Notes: generated from the sequence alone by a model not told the origin. DNA of 64,000 nt from Streptomyces sp. PR69 (GCF_026420845.1 NZ_JAOWCB010000011.1:1-64000), one strand, 5' to 3'; shown: positions 1 to 8,468, counted from the first letter of the stretch. Numbers and translations: made by a program.

Positions 1-2233
1 GCCGCGTACGGGAGGCGGCGCCGCGCCGGTCGTGGACGAGGAGCTCCAGCCCCTCGGCGATGCCCGCGGGCTCTTGGGGGCGCAGTGTGCGCTCACGCCC
101 CTGGTGAGGGCGGAGCAGGAACTCACCGCCCGAGGTGCGCCGCAGCCGGTGGCTGCCCGCCGTGCCCTGGGCGGTGCGCTGCAGCGCGGGGGCCGCGCCC
201 CGCGCCCGGTCCACGGTGAAGTGGAAGTCGCCTCCCGGGCTCTGCCGGGCGCGCACCGTCAGCTCGTCGAGCACTCTGCCCTCCAGGCACAGCTCCAGCC
301 GTACGCCGGTCAGATCACGGCTGTTGACGGCGGCCCGGCGGCGCACGGCGGCGAAGGCGGCGAGCAGCAGCGCAAGCGCGGAGCCCGCGATGACCGCCCA
401 TCGCCAGCGATCCCACCAGGTGGGCGGGGCCTCGACGCGGATGCCGGGGAACGCGGTGTCGAGCACGGCGTCGTTCTGTGTGGCGTCCACCACGGCGAGG
501 GTGCCGCCGAGTTCCCCGTACGGCGTGTTCTCCCCGAGGGACAGGGTGAAGCGGACGCTGGTGCTCTCGGCCGGCGGCACGGTGACGGTCGCCGGGCTGA
601 TCTTCACGGCGGAGCCGGGCGGCTGGTCGTCGAGGGTGAGCCGCAGTGTGTGCGGCACCGTGTCGTTGTTGGTGACGTCGAGGACGCCGGCGACCTCGTC
701 GCCCGGCGTGACGGCGGCCCGGTCGACACTCAGCCCGGCGGTGACGGCCGGAACGCGGTCGGTCCGCTGGGTGCGCAGCGGGCGCCGGTCGGCGGTGACG
801 CCCGGTGCGGACATCTCCGCGAGGAGTTCGAGTTCTCCCGCAGCCGTCCCGGGCACGGTGACCACGCCGGTGAAGCGCACGTCTCCGGCCTCGCGGTCCG
901 GTTCCCTGCCGTCGTCGGCGAGCGGCACGGTGACCGGATCGAAGCCGCTGCCGGACAGCCGGGCCGAGACCTCGACCCCGTCCAGCAGCTCCGGGTCGGT
1001 GATCACGACGCCGCGCCGAGTCTGCATTCTGACCTCGACGACGGCCTGCTCCCCGGCGCGCGGGGCGGCCGGGTCCAGGGTGACCGTGGTGCGCAGCCTG
1101 CCCTGCCAGATCGCGCGGACGGTGACCTCGCGGTCCCTGTGGCCCTCCGGAGCGTCGATGTGCACCCGCCAGCGGCCCGGGAGCGGGTTCTTGATGCGCA
1201 GCGCCTCAACCGGGCCGTCCTGGCCGCTGGCTTCGAAGAGCGAGCCGTCGAACTCGCCGCGGGCGGGCACCTTGCGGCCCTTCGGGTCGTAGTAGGTCAC
1301 CGACACCTTGGGGTCGCGCTTGCTGACGGTGATCGCCCCGTCGGTGGCGACCGGGGGGATGGCGACATGCAGATCGCCGGGCGGCGGGATCGGCGGCGAG
1401 CCCGGCACGACCCCGGCGCAGCGGGCGGCGGCGAAGGTCTCCTGGAGGGCCCTGTCGATGTCGGCGGAGCTGTCGACGACCCGCATTCTGGGGGTGGCCT
1501 CTGGCCGTTCGGCGCAGCCGTCGCGGTAGCCGCCCTCGGCCATGCGCGTCAGCGCCGCGCGGTCGATCCCGCTGCCGAAGCCGAGCGGCCAGACCTGTAC
1601 GGAGGCGCTGCGGGCGCGGGCGAGTTCCTCGGTCAGCCGCGTGGCGCCGTTGGCCTGGCGGTTGGCGGGGTCGGTGCCGTATTCGGGGCTGTCGCGTACA
1701 TCCAGTTTTCCGTCGGTGAGCAGGAAGACGACCTTGGGGGTGTCCTTGCGGGCGTCCTCGGTCAGCCGGTCGACGGCCTGGCGCAGGGCGGCGGGGAAGT
1801 CGGTGCCGGGGCCGGTGCGCCGGGAATCCCGGTCGGACAGGTCCGGTACGCAGTCGCTGAGCCGCTGCCGTCCCGCGGCGTCGGCCACGGTCAGCGGGCA
1901 GACTTCGCGCACAGGCGTCTGGCCGGGCTTCTCGGAGCTGGCGAATCCGATGACGACGGCGCGTGAGCGCTCCGATATCTCGCCCTGGCTGAGCAGCGCG
2001 GCGGCCTCCACCTCGCGGGTGAGGTCCTCGTCGGAGAGGCTCTTGGACTGGTCGACGACCACGGCGAAGTCAATGGGGTCGGGGCCGTCGTCCGGGGCCG
2101 CGGGGGCCTGGAGGGCGGCGGGGGCGCGGGCGGGCTCCAGCGCGGTCGCGGCCGCAGGGCCGGCCGGCGGGCCGGTAAGAACCAGCAGCACACCGGCCGC
2201 CGTCAGCGCGCCCGCCTTGCTTCTCAGGTGCAT
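1..2233 (-). CDS. Secreted, membrane-anchored VWA-domain protein (partial, C-terminus beyond window)
   Basis: The reading frame starts at an ATG (2231-2233) and is still open at base 1, so at least 744 residues are visible and the C-terminus is missing. Residues 1-30 look like a signal peptide. A von Willebrand A domain follows, with MIDAS elements DQSKS (D60, S62, S64), a TGPGTDF threonine loop and LTDGK. Beta-rich, Ig-like sequence follows. One membrane helix (WAVIAGSALALLLAAFAAV) lies near residues 607-628, then a cytoplasmic segment of at least 115 residues. The expected topology is an external metal-dependent binding module, a membrane anchor and an internal tail. It is the last visible gene of the minus-strand operon, 8 bases after the preceding gene. 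Its role as a surface sensor or adhesin is inference; no enzymatic motif is visible. Confidence 0.8.
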   Translation of the reverse strand, partial: MHLRSKAGALTAAGVLLVLTGPPAGPAAATALEPARAPAALQAPAAPDDGPDPIDFAVVVDQSKSLSDEDLTREVEAAALLSQGEISERSRAVVIGFASSEKPGQTPVREVCPLTVADAAGRQRLSDCVPDLSDRDSRRTGPGTDFPAALRQAVDRLTEDARKDTPKVVFLLTDGKLDVRDSPEYGTDPANRQANGATRLTEELARARSASVQVWPLGFGSGIDRAALTRMAEGGYRDGCAERPEATPRMRVVDSSADIDRALQETFAAARCAGVVPGSPPIPPPGDLHVAIPPVATDGAITVSKRDPKVSVTYYDPKGRKVPARGEFDGSLFEASGQDGPVEALRIKNPLPGRWRVHIDAPEGHRDREVTVRAIWQGRLRTTVTLDPAAPRAGEQAVVEVRMQTRRGVVITDPELLDGVEVSARLSGSGFDPVTVPLADDGREPDREAGDVRFTGVVTVPGTAAGELELLAEMSAPGVTADRRPLRTQRTDRVPAVTAGLSVDRAAVTPGDEVAGVLDVTNNDTVPHTLRLTLDDQPPGSAVKISPATVTVPPAESTSVRFTLSLGENTPYGELGGTLAVVDATQNDAVLDTAFPGIRVEAPPTWWDRWRWAVIAGSALALLLAAFAAVRRRAAVNSRDLTGVRLELCLEGRVLDELTVRARQSPGGDFHFTVDRARGAAPALQRTAQGTAGSHRLRRTSGGEFLLRPHQGRERTLRPQEPAGIAEGLELLVHDRRGAASRTR

Positions 2234-2241
2234 CGTCTCTC

Positions 2242-2739
2242 TCACCACAGTTCGCTGAAGAGGGCCAGCAGCCCGCCGAGCGCGAGAAACCCCACGCCCA
2301 GGCGCAGCCACCGGTATTTCGCGGCGAGCACGGCTCCGTGCACGCTCGCCTGGTCCAGCAGCCAGCCGGTGACGTTCTCGCGGGACGCGACGAGACGGGC
2401 CAGCAGATGTTCGGCGGAGGAGTGGGCCGCGAGATCGCGCAGCAGGGTGCGTTCGGCGCCGATCCTGGTGCGGGGCAGGATCACCGCGACGAGCATCAGC
2501 AGCCCGGCGGCCCAGCACAGCGCGGCGGCGACCAGCAGCGGCCCGGCGGCCGATCCCTCCGCGGGCGGCAGCGTGCCCCCGTCGGACACCAGGACGGCGA
2601 GGACGGCCACCGCGCCGGACAGCAGGATCGCCGCCTTGGCATCGGCGCGGCCGATGTCCTCCCGGACGGAGGCCAGCAGCCGTTCCGCCATGAAGCGGAC
2701 GTCTTCGGGCGGGGCGTCGGGGCCGGGCGCGGCCGTCAT
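2242..2739 (-). CDS. Small three-helix membrane protein, Pycsar effector (PycTM/DUF5706)-like
   Basis: This 165-residue protein has an N-terminal amphipathic helix, the motif RADAKAAILL at about residues 31-40, and hydrophobic segments near 36-52, 66-88 and 144-162. The layout, an ADxKA motif running into the first membrane helix and a long helical linker before the last helix, is what I know of the DUF5706 family. That family includes the PycTM membrane-disrupting effectors of Pycsar anti-phage systems. The start codon overlaps the stop of the SPFH-like gene by four bases, so the two are translationally coupled. Family assignment is by pattern recognition. In classic Pycsar the effector sits next to the cyclase; here an ATPase and an SPFH-like gene lie between them. 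A toxin/effector role in the inner membrane is inferred. Confidence 0.68.
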   Translation of the reverse strand: MTAAPGPDAPPEDVRFMAERLLASVREDIGRADAKAAILLSGAVAVLAVLVSDGGTLPPAEGSAAGPLLVAAALCWAAGLLMLVAVILPRTRIGAERTLLRDLAAHSSAEHLLARLVASRENVTGWLLDQASVHGAVLAAKYRWLRLGVGFLALGGLLALFSELW

Positions 2740-4001
2740 TCGTCGTCCCAGTCGTCGAACGCCTCGCTGGGCCTGGACCGGCCGTCCGGCACGGAGTCCC
2801 GTTCTGAGGCGGGTTCGACGCGGGTCGGCTCGTACACATGCCGCCGCTCCCGGTCGCCGTCCGCGCCGGACCGACCGTCCGCGCCGAACCCGTCATCCGC
2901 GCCGAACCGGTCACCCGCGCCGAACCCGTCATCGGCGCCCAACCCGTCGTCGTCCTCCCAGGAGGGACGCCTCGGCTCCGGCCGGCGCGGCTCGGACCGC
3001 GGCCGGTGCGCGGGGCGCTCTTCAAGCTCGGGCCGTCCCCCGGCCGGCTGCGGCAGGACACGTTCGGCCACGCCGCCGAGGACCCCGCCAGTGCTGCGGC
3101 GCAGATGCTGGAGCACTTCGTACATCTGCTCGCCGATGTCATGGCGCTCCAGCACCCCGGTGTCGATCAGCCGGTTGAACAGGGCCAGGAAGTCGGCCTG
3201 CCCCTCCCGCTTCTCCTGCCGGATGGCGGCCCGGATCGCCCACTGCTTGTCCGGGCTCCGCGCCATGTGGTGGGCGATCTCGGCCTCTTCGCCGCGCCGC
3301 AGCAGGATCTCCAGTTCCCTCGCGCGCTCCCCGACCAGCCCGCGCTCGTACTGGTCCCTGCGGCGCTCGCGTTCGGCCTTGCGCTCGTCGGCGGCCATCT
3401 CCAGATCGATCTCGTGCCGCCGCCGCACCTTGCGCTGCACGGCCTTGCTCAGATCGACGAAGACGTGGACGCGGGTGCGCAGTCCCAGATCGCGGCCGAT
3501 GGACAGCCGGCCGGCGCTCAGCTCGTCCCGTACGGCCTCGTCGGCGCGCTGCGCCTCGGTGAGCGCGAACCGCCGGGAGATGGCGCGCAGTCCGTCCAGG
3601 AGGTCGTCGTGCAGCAGCTCGGCAACGTCCCACACGCGCTGGGTGACCACCAGATAGGGGTCGGCCACCTCCCAGTGCACCTTGGCCAGGGCGTCGAAGA
3701 AGACGCTGTCCCCGGCGGCGGGCAGCCGGAGGCCGAACTCCGTGACGTTCCGGCCGAGCAGCACCTCGAAGACGGTGTACGGGCGGCTGAGCCACTGCCG
3801 CCGGTGGCTCTCGCGGCGGTCCGGCCACTCCACCACATGGCCGCCGTCCCGGTAGAGCACCACGGCGGCGAGCTGTCCGCTGGTGCGCCGGTACGGCGGT
3901 GCGCATTCGCGTACGAGGGGTCCCTTCGGGCGTTCGCTGAGGCCCCGCTCCGGACCGGGCTCCTCCGGGTCCGGGCGCTCGTCGGCGTCGGGCGAGGTCA
4001 T
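2736..4001 (-). CDS. Band-7/SPFH-like protein with repetitive acidic tail
   Basis: The product has 421 residues. About residues 95-185 resemble an SPFH (stomatin/band-7) core: an alternating strand region around VHWEVADPYLVVT, a helix ending in LRAISRRF, and a closing VHVFVDLSKAV. A highly charged, probably coiled-coil helix follows (about 186-240), then a helical segment to about 310. The C-terminal 100 residues are low-complexity and acidic, with GADDGF-type hexapeptides encoded by an 18-base tandem repeat. No transmembrane hairpin is visible, so any membrane attachment would be peripheral or through partners. The gene overlaps the ATPase gene upstream and the PycTM-like gene downstream by four bases each. 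SPFH proteins usually form oligomeric membrane scaffolds; organising the effector at the membrane is inference. Confidence 0.62.
   Translation of the reverse strand: MTSPDADERPDPEEPGPERGLSERPKGPLVRECAPPYRRTSGQLAAVVLYRDGGHVVEWPDRRESHRRQWLSRPYTVFEVLLGRNVTEFGLRLPAAGDSVFFDALAKVHWEVADPYLVVTQRVWDVAELLHDDLLDGLRAISRRFALTEAQRADEAVRDELSAGRLSIGRDLGLRTRVHVFVDLSKAVQRKVRRRHEIDLEMAADERKAERERRRDQYERGLVGERARELEILLRRGEEAEIAHHMARSPDKQWAIRAAIRQEKREGQADFLALFNRLIDTGVLERHDIGEQMYEVLQHLRRSTGGVLGGVAERVLPQPAGGRPELEERPAHRPRSEPRRPEPRRPSWEDDDGLGADDGFGAGDRFGADDGFGADGRSGADGDRERRHVYEPTRVEPASERDSVPDGRSRPSEAFDDWDDE
2861..2950 (-). repeat. 18-base tandem repeat, five units, inside SPFH-like gene
   Basis: Five consecutive 18-base units run from 2861 to 2950. 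The second and fourth are identical and the others differ at a few positions. They encode the acidic, glycine/phenylalanine-containing hexapeptides in the tail of the SPFH-like protein. The unit is a multiple of three, so changes in copy number would alter tail length without a frameshift. Confidence 0.9.
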
Positions 4002-6373
4002 CGGTCAGCTCCTTCCCCCACCGCGTCCCACATCCTTCCGGCAGCGGACTTGTCCATCGGGTCGTCCCGGTCCTTGACCAGCTCCTCCAGCAGGCCGCGC
4101 AGCCGGTCCCGGTCCCTGCGCTGCACGCCGAGCAGCGGCAGCAGTCCGCACACCGGCTCAAGCGCGACCTCGGCGTCCTCGGCGGCCCTGCGGAGCAGCC
4201 CGCCGAACGCCTCAAGCGCCGCCTCGCCGGAGCGGGCGACGGACAGCGTGCGCCGCAGAAGCGCGGCGAGCGGCTCGGTCAGCTCGGGCCGGGCCGCGAG
4301 CAGTGCGGTGAGCAGAGGACGTGACTGGTGCGGCTCCAGCGCGGGGACGTCGGTCAGCCCCCACAGGTAGGTGGTGCGGGTGTCGACGGCGCCGATCACC
4401 GACAGCAGCGTGAGATCGGCGAGTTCCCGCCGGCCGTCCCTGAGCCAGGCGCCGAGCCGGCGGACCACCGGCTCCGGCTCGTCGGAGGCGAGGAGCCGCA
4501 CCACGCTGAAGGAGGCCGCAGGCAGAGCGGCCCCGTCCTCGTCGGAGCGCACGGCCTTGGCGAGGGCGTCGAGCGAGGCGCGCACGGAGCCTGCGGGCAG
4601 CCCGTAGCCGTGCGCCATGACGGCGGTGGTCAGCAGTGCTTCGTCGTCGCTCCCCGCCCACTGTTTCAGCAGGGCCTTGACCGCGGGCTGCACGGCGGCG
4701 TCGCGCGCGGCCTCGGCCAGCGCCGTGGCGGCGGCCATCCGGGCCGTCGGGCTGTCCGTCAGGGCCATCGGGCGGACCAGTTCGCCGTATCCGTGGATCC
4801 AGTCCCAGGAGCACAGGACGCCCGCGGCGATGGAGGCGCGCACCCACACCTGGGGGCGGGGGTCGTCGCACAGCACCCTGAGCCAGCGCGCCATCGGGCC
4901 GCGGGCGTTGTGATAGCCGTGCCACACCTCGCGCAGTACGGCGGTCGCCAGGCCGTCGCCCTGGAAGCGGACGGCGGTGACGGGGACGGCGGCGTCCCCC
5001 AGGTCGAGTTCGCCGTCCTCCAGCACGGCGCGGGCGACCATGGGGCGGATCTCGGTGTGCGTGCCGAAGAGCCTGCGGCCGACCGCCTCCCCCGGGTGGA
5101 GGGTCACGGCGAGTTCCCAGGCAAGGAGTTCGGCGGCTTCCGCGGTCAGGCTGTACGCCGAGCCGTTGAAGGCGGCGACGGCGATGCGGAAGGCGGCGGC
5201 GCTCAGCGCGGGCAGGGCCTCGGGCACGGTGCCGGGCCGGTCCGCTCCGGCGAACCAGGAGCGCGCCTGCGCGCGGACGAAGGCGGCGCACTCGTCGAGG
5301 AGCTGTTCGTCCGTCAGCTCGTCCTTCTGGCGGCGGGCCAGGAGTCCGGCGAGCCGGGCGGCTTCGCGGGGGCGCAGCTCGTCCAGGCCGAGGGCGGCGC
5401 GGACGTCGTCGCGCGCCGCGGTGTCCAGAGCGCGCTCCAGCACGCCGTCCGGCTCGTCCTTGAGCAGCATCCGCAGATGGCGGCCGAGGACCTCGCCGGC
5501 CGGGGCGGGCGGGCAGTACACGCCGTAGCGGCCGCGCAGCAGCCGGTCGGCCAGATCGCCGCTCTCCACCAGCACCACGCCGTACGCCCGCGCGGCACGC
5601 AGCTGTGCGCTGAACCGGTCCAGATGCAGCTCGGAGAGGCGGGCGGGGCCGCGCGGCCCGGTGCGGCCCTCATCGCCGCGGCCGCCCTGCTCGGGGGTGT
5701 GCTCCGCTTCGTCCGAGGACCATTCGCCGTCCGGGGGCAGCTCCAGCAGATGGCCGGTGCCGCTCTCCAGCATGTGGTCGTCGATCCGGTGCAGCCGGCA
5801 GCTGGGGTCCAGCCGGGTCACCCGGTGGTCGGTGAGCTCCGACAGCAGGGCGAGGGCGGTGGCCTTGCGGCCGCTGCCGGGTTCGCCGCACAGCACCAGC
5901 AGGCCGTCGGCGCGCAGCAGCTGCTTCATCCGCTGGTAGCCGGTGACCTCGCAGTACACCGTGTCGAGGTCGCGGAGCGTCTCGTGCGGGACGGCGCCGT
6001 GGACCAGGGGCGGCGCGGTGTCCCGGGCGAACTGGTTGATGAAGTAGTTGCCTTCGAATATCTGGCCGTCGCCGCCGATGTCGACGTGCCGCCCGGCGCC
6101 GCGCGCCCGGGCGAAGGTACGGCGGGCGGCGTGTGCGGTGCCCGCGCCGCCGGTGCCGCCCGCGCCTCCGGTCCTGCTGCGTACGGCCTGCTGGAAGGGG
6201 TCGGGTTCCGGCTGCTGTTCCGGGCCGTCCTGACCGTCCTGGCCGTCGGCGGAGGCGGGTTCCCGGCCGTCGTTCCGGCGCTCGTTCCGGCCGTCGTTCC
6301 CGCCGTCTTCTCTTCTGCCGTCTCCCCGGCCGCCTTCGTCCTGTGCCGGGGTGCTGTCGTCCTCGTCGCTCAT
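3998..6373 (-). CDS. STAND-like P-loop ATPase with helical-repeat C-terminus
   Basis: The product has 791 residues. Residues 1-95 are charged and low-complexity. Residues 101-111 carry the motif GDGQIFEGNYF, matching the end of the neighbouring cyclase-like protein. A P-loop NTPase domain follows with Walker A GEPGSGRKAT at 163-172 and a hydrophobic strand VVLVESGD as a possible Walker B. From about residue 440 to the end the sequence is helical and HEAT-like, rich in alternating leucine/alanine helices. This plan (short N-terminal signalling motif, NTPase, superstructure-forming repeats) is that of STAND/NLR-type sensors. Its start overlaps the cyclase stop, and its stop overlaps the SPFH start, by four bases each. 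A ligand-sensing switch in a conflict system is the likely role. The exact NTPase clade is not resolved. Confidence 0.7.
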   Translation of the reverse strand: MSDEDDSTPAQDEGGRGDGRREDGGNDGRNERRNDGREPASADGQDGQDGPEQQPEPDPFQQAVRSRTGGAGGTGGAGTAHAARRTFARARGAGRHVDIGGDGQIFEGNYFINQFARDTAPPLVHGAVPHETLRDLDTVYCEVTGYQRMKQLLRADGLLVLCGEPGSGRKATALALLSELTDHRVTRLDPSCRLHRIDDHMLESGTGHLLELPPDGEWSSDEAEHTPEQGGRGDEGRTGPRGPARLSELHLDRFSAQLRAARAYGVVLVESGDLADRLLRGRYGVYCPPAPAGEVLGRHLRMLLKDEPDGVLERALDTAARDDVRAALGLDELRPREAARLAGLLARRQKDELTDEQLLDECAAFVRAQARSWFAGADRPGTVPEALPALSAAAFRIAVAAFNGSAYSLTAEAAELLAWELAVTLHPGEAVGRRLFGTHTEIRPMVARAVLEDGELDLGDAAVPVTAVRFQGDGLATAVLREVWHGYHNARGPMARWLRVLCDDPRPQVWVRASIAAGVLCSWDWIHGYGELVRPMALTDSPTARMAAATALAEAARDAAVQPAVKALLKQWAGSDDEALLTTAVMAHGYGLPAGSVRASLDALAKAVRSDEDGAALPAASFSVVRLLASDEPEPVVRRLGAWLRDGRRELADLTLLSVIGAVDTRTTYLWGLTDVPALEPHQSRPLLTALLAARPELTEPLAALLRRTLSVARSGEAALEAFGGLLRRAAEDAEVALEPVCGLLPLLGVQRRDRDRLRGLLEELVKDRDDPMDKSAAGRMWDAVGEGADR
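6041..6073 (-). other. GDxQIFxGN motif copy in the STAND-like ATPase
   Basis: These bases encode GDGQIFEGNYF, residues 101-111 of the ATPase, between its disordered N-terminus and its NTPase domain. Seven of the first nine positions are identical to the segment at residues 236-246 of the cyclase-like protein encoded just upstream. Short matched motifs between an effector or adaptor and its NLR are the hallmark of bacterial amyloid signalling sequences; that interpretation is inference. Confidence 0.6.
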
Positions 6374-7176
6374 GTCCCGTCCCCCTCACGGCGGCCGCGG
6401 GTCCCACGGTCTTTGCGGATGCCCGTGAAGCCGCCGTGGATCTGGTTGCCCTGGAAGATCTGCATATCGCCCTGGGCGCTGTAGTGCCGTTCGCCGCCGG
6501 GCGGCCGCGCCTCCCTTGCCGTCGTGGGAGGCCGCGGCGGTGGACCGTCCCCCTCCGGCCCACCGCCGGCCCCGTCCGCGGCCCGGTCGCCGAGCGGCGG
6601 CTCGGGCCAGCGGGGTATGTGGAACCAGGCCTTCTCTTCGGTCTCCTTGTTGCGGACCATGGCCTGGCGGTAGCAGTCCGGCTCCACGTAGCGCCCGCCC
6701 TCGGCGACCACGTTGGCGTACAGCCAGTCGGAGACGACGAGGAGCAGATCGGCCCGCTCGGCCCTGGCCATGATCTGCTTGGCCGGGTCGCTGTCGCACA
6801 ACCGGCAGGCGAGGTCGACCGCACGCCCAACGAGACCCCTGCCGTCGTCGAGCACCAGTCCCGCGTGCATGCCGACGCGCAGCCGCAGCGGGCGGGCCCG
6901 GCCGGCGTTCAGCTCCCGCAGACTCTCGTACAGGGTGTCCACCCAGCGCCCCACCATCAAAGTGGGCGGCAGATCCGGCGGGAGAGCGGTGAGGATGCCG
7001 TCGCCCCGGTCCTCCTGGTGCATCCGCACGGGCTCCACGCCGACGGACGCGTACGCCTCCGCCGTCGCCGCGTACATCACGGCGCGGTCGCGCCTCTTGG
7101 CGTCCAGGCCGAGCCTGCCCGATCCGCAGGCGTCTGCGAAGACCACCGTTCTGGGGACGGCTTGCGCACTGCTCAC
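6370..7176 (-). CDS. Nucleotidyl-cyclase-fold protein with C-terminal signalling motif
   Basis: The product has 268 residues, with a GTG start preceded by GGGAG. Residues 10-190 fit the class III cyclase fold. VVFADACGSGR contains the first metal-binding Asp (D15), and EDRGDGIL contains the second (D59). VGMHAGLV and VGRAVDLACR correspond to the usual RxGxHxG and VNxAAR elements. The transition-state Asn is replaced by Asp, although the following Arg is kept. A proline/glycine linker leads to GDMQIFQGNQI (236-246) at the C-terminus. In Pycsar systems a related cyclase makes cCMP or cUMP to fire a membrane effector, and such an effector-like gene lies in this operon. Activity and product are unknown, and it could be a regulatory pseudocyclase. 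It overlaps the ATPase gene by four bases. Confidence 0.72.
   Translation of the reverse strand: MSSAQAVPRTVVFADACGSGRLGLDAKRRDRAVMYAATAEAYASVGVEPVRMHQEDRGDGILTALPPDLPPTLMVGRWVDTLYESLRELNAGRARPLRLRVGMHAGLVLDDGRGLVGRAVDLACRLCDSDPAKQIMARAERADLLLVVSDWLYANVVAEGGRYVEPDCYRQAMVRNKETEEKAWFHIPRWPEPPLGDRAADGAGGGPEGDGPPPRPPTTAREARPPGGERHYSAQGDMQIFQGNQIHGGFTGIRKDRGTRGRREGDGT
6439..6471 (-). other. GDxQIFxGN motif copy in the cyclase-like protein
   Basis: These bases encode GDMQIFQGNQI, residues 236-246, near the extreme C-terminus of the cyclase-like protein and after a flexible linker. The same pattern occurs N-terminal to the P-loop of the ATPase encoded by the next gene. Confidence 0.6.
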
Positions 7177-7261
7177 GAGGACTCCCTTGACCTTGACGGT
7201 GCTGTGGCGCTTGGTGACGGAACAACTCTGGCCGGGCGGCGGGGGTCTGCGATGTAGCCGT

Positions 7262-7987
7262 TTACACAGTCGGCGGAGGTTTGTGCGGCGGCCCGCCGCC
7301 GGGGAAGCCGCGGCCCTGGGCGAGGCGGAACAGCGCCCGCATGTCGACGACGGTCACCCGGCGGTTGGCCGTGCGCACCACGCCGTGCTCCCTGAGCTGG
7401 CGCAGCGCCTTGGCGACGGCCTCCCGGGTGGCCCCGATCGCGGCGGCCAGATCGTGCTGCGGCAGCGGCAGTTCCACGACCGTGCCGCCGTCCTGTGTGC
7501 GGCCCGCCCGTTCGGCGAGCTCCGCGAGCCGGGCGGCCAGCCGCTGGAGCACGGTCGCGGAGGCGAGCGAGCGGCGTTCGCTGTCGGCGCTGCGCAGCCG
7601 GGCGCTGAGCTGCCGCATGATCAGCGAGGTGGCGTGGGGGCGGGCCGCGAGGAACCCCCGGAAGCGGCCCCCGGACACGGACACGGCGTCCACACGGCTC
7701 AGCGCGGTGACGGTGGCGCTGCGCGGGCCCTGGTCCACCGCGGCCAGATCGCCCACGACCTCGCCCGCGCCCCGTACGGCGAGAATGAGCCGGGCCGCAC
7801 GCTCCGTCTCGACCGAGACGACCGCCCATCCAGACAGCAGCGCCAGGACATAGGTGGTGGTGTCACGCTCCCGGATCATCACCTCGCCGGGGCGGTACGA
7901 GCGGGGAGCGCCCTCGGCGAGCAGCGCGCGGCGGTCCTGGGGAGTGAGCGCGTCGAGGAAGGACCGGTCCTGACCAAACAGACTCAT
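7262..7987 (-). CDS. Crp/Fnr-family transcriptional regulator
   Basis: I chose the ATG at 7985-7987 (MSLFGQDRSF, 241 aa). It is preceded by a G-rich ribosome site and matches the usual N-terminus of this family; an upstream in-frame start would add 33 residues of atypical sequence. Residues 20-125 form a cyclic-nucleotide-binding domain whose phosphate-binding cassette reads VGDLAAVDQGPRSATV, close to cAMP-binding Crp proteins. The C-terminus has a winged helix with the recognition region HDLAAAIGATREAVAKAL. The gene lies 85 bases upstream of the cyclase gene on the same strand. Control of the downstream operon in response to a cyclic nucleotide is plausible but unproven. Confidence 0.85.
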   Translation of the reverse strand: MSLFGQDRSFLDALTPQDRRALLAEGAPRSYRPGEVMIRERDTTTYVLALLSGWAVVSVETERAARLILAVRGAGEVVGDLAAVDQGPRSATVTALSRVDAVSVSGGRFRGFLAARPHATSLIMRQLSARLRSADSERRSLASATVLQRLAARLAELAERAGRTQDGGTVVELPLPQHDLAAAIGATREAVAKALRQLREHGVVRTANRRVTVVDMRALFRLAQGRGFPGGGPPHKPPPTV

Positions 7988-8468
7988 CGTCCCCCCACAA
8001 CGGTCGATTCGGCCCTTTCTCCGGGGGACCACGCCTTCGCTGAGTGCCCGTTCTTCGCCCGTACCCGGCCTGTGTCTGGCCCGCACCAGTTGACGCCGTC
8101 AGCAACAGAGCTGGCATCGCGTCACTCTGCGGGGTCTGAACGCTAGAAGGCTGGCGGATGGTCGTCAACGCGGAGGACGTGTGCGCCCCTCAGCCGCAAC
8201 TGTGCGCCCCTCGTGGCCCGGTCTGCACCGGATCTGCCCCCGCACGCGACGCCGCCGCGCCCTGCCCCGGGGGCTCCGCCCCCGAACCCCCGCGCCTCAA
8301 TCCCCGCCGAGGCTCATGTGTCCTCAATCTCCCCCAGCTACCGCTGGGAGGCGCCCCCATGGGGGTACCCCCGGACGGGGTCTGGGGGAGGTAGCTGGGG
8401 GAGGAGTCTGGGGGGAGTTCGAGGACCGGGGTCCGGGGCGGAGCCCCGTAAACCCAGTCCGTTGGGGG

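Noticed and set aside
32..1966. Long plus-strand open frame of 644 codons
   Set aside because: It is antisense to the VWA gene, whose protein shows MIDAS motifs, a signal peptide and a membrane helix. The plus frame has no recognisable domain.
4328..6484. Plus-strand open frame of 718 codons
   Set aside because: It is antisense to the STAND-like ATPase gene. The P-loop and the overlap pattern with neighbours favour the minus strand.
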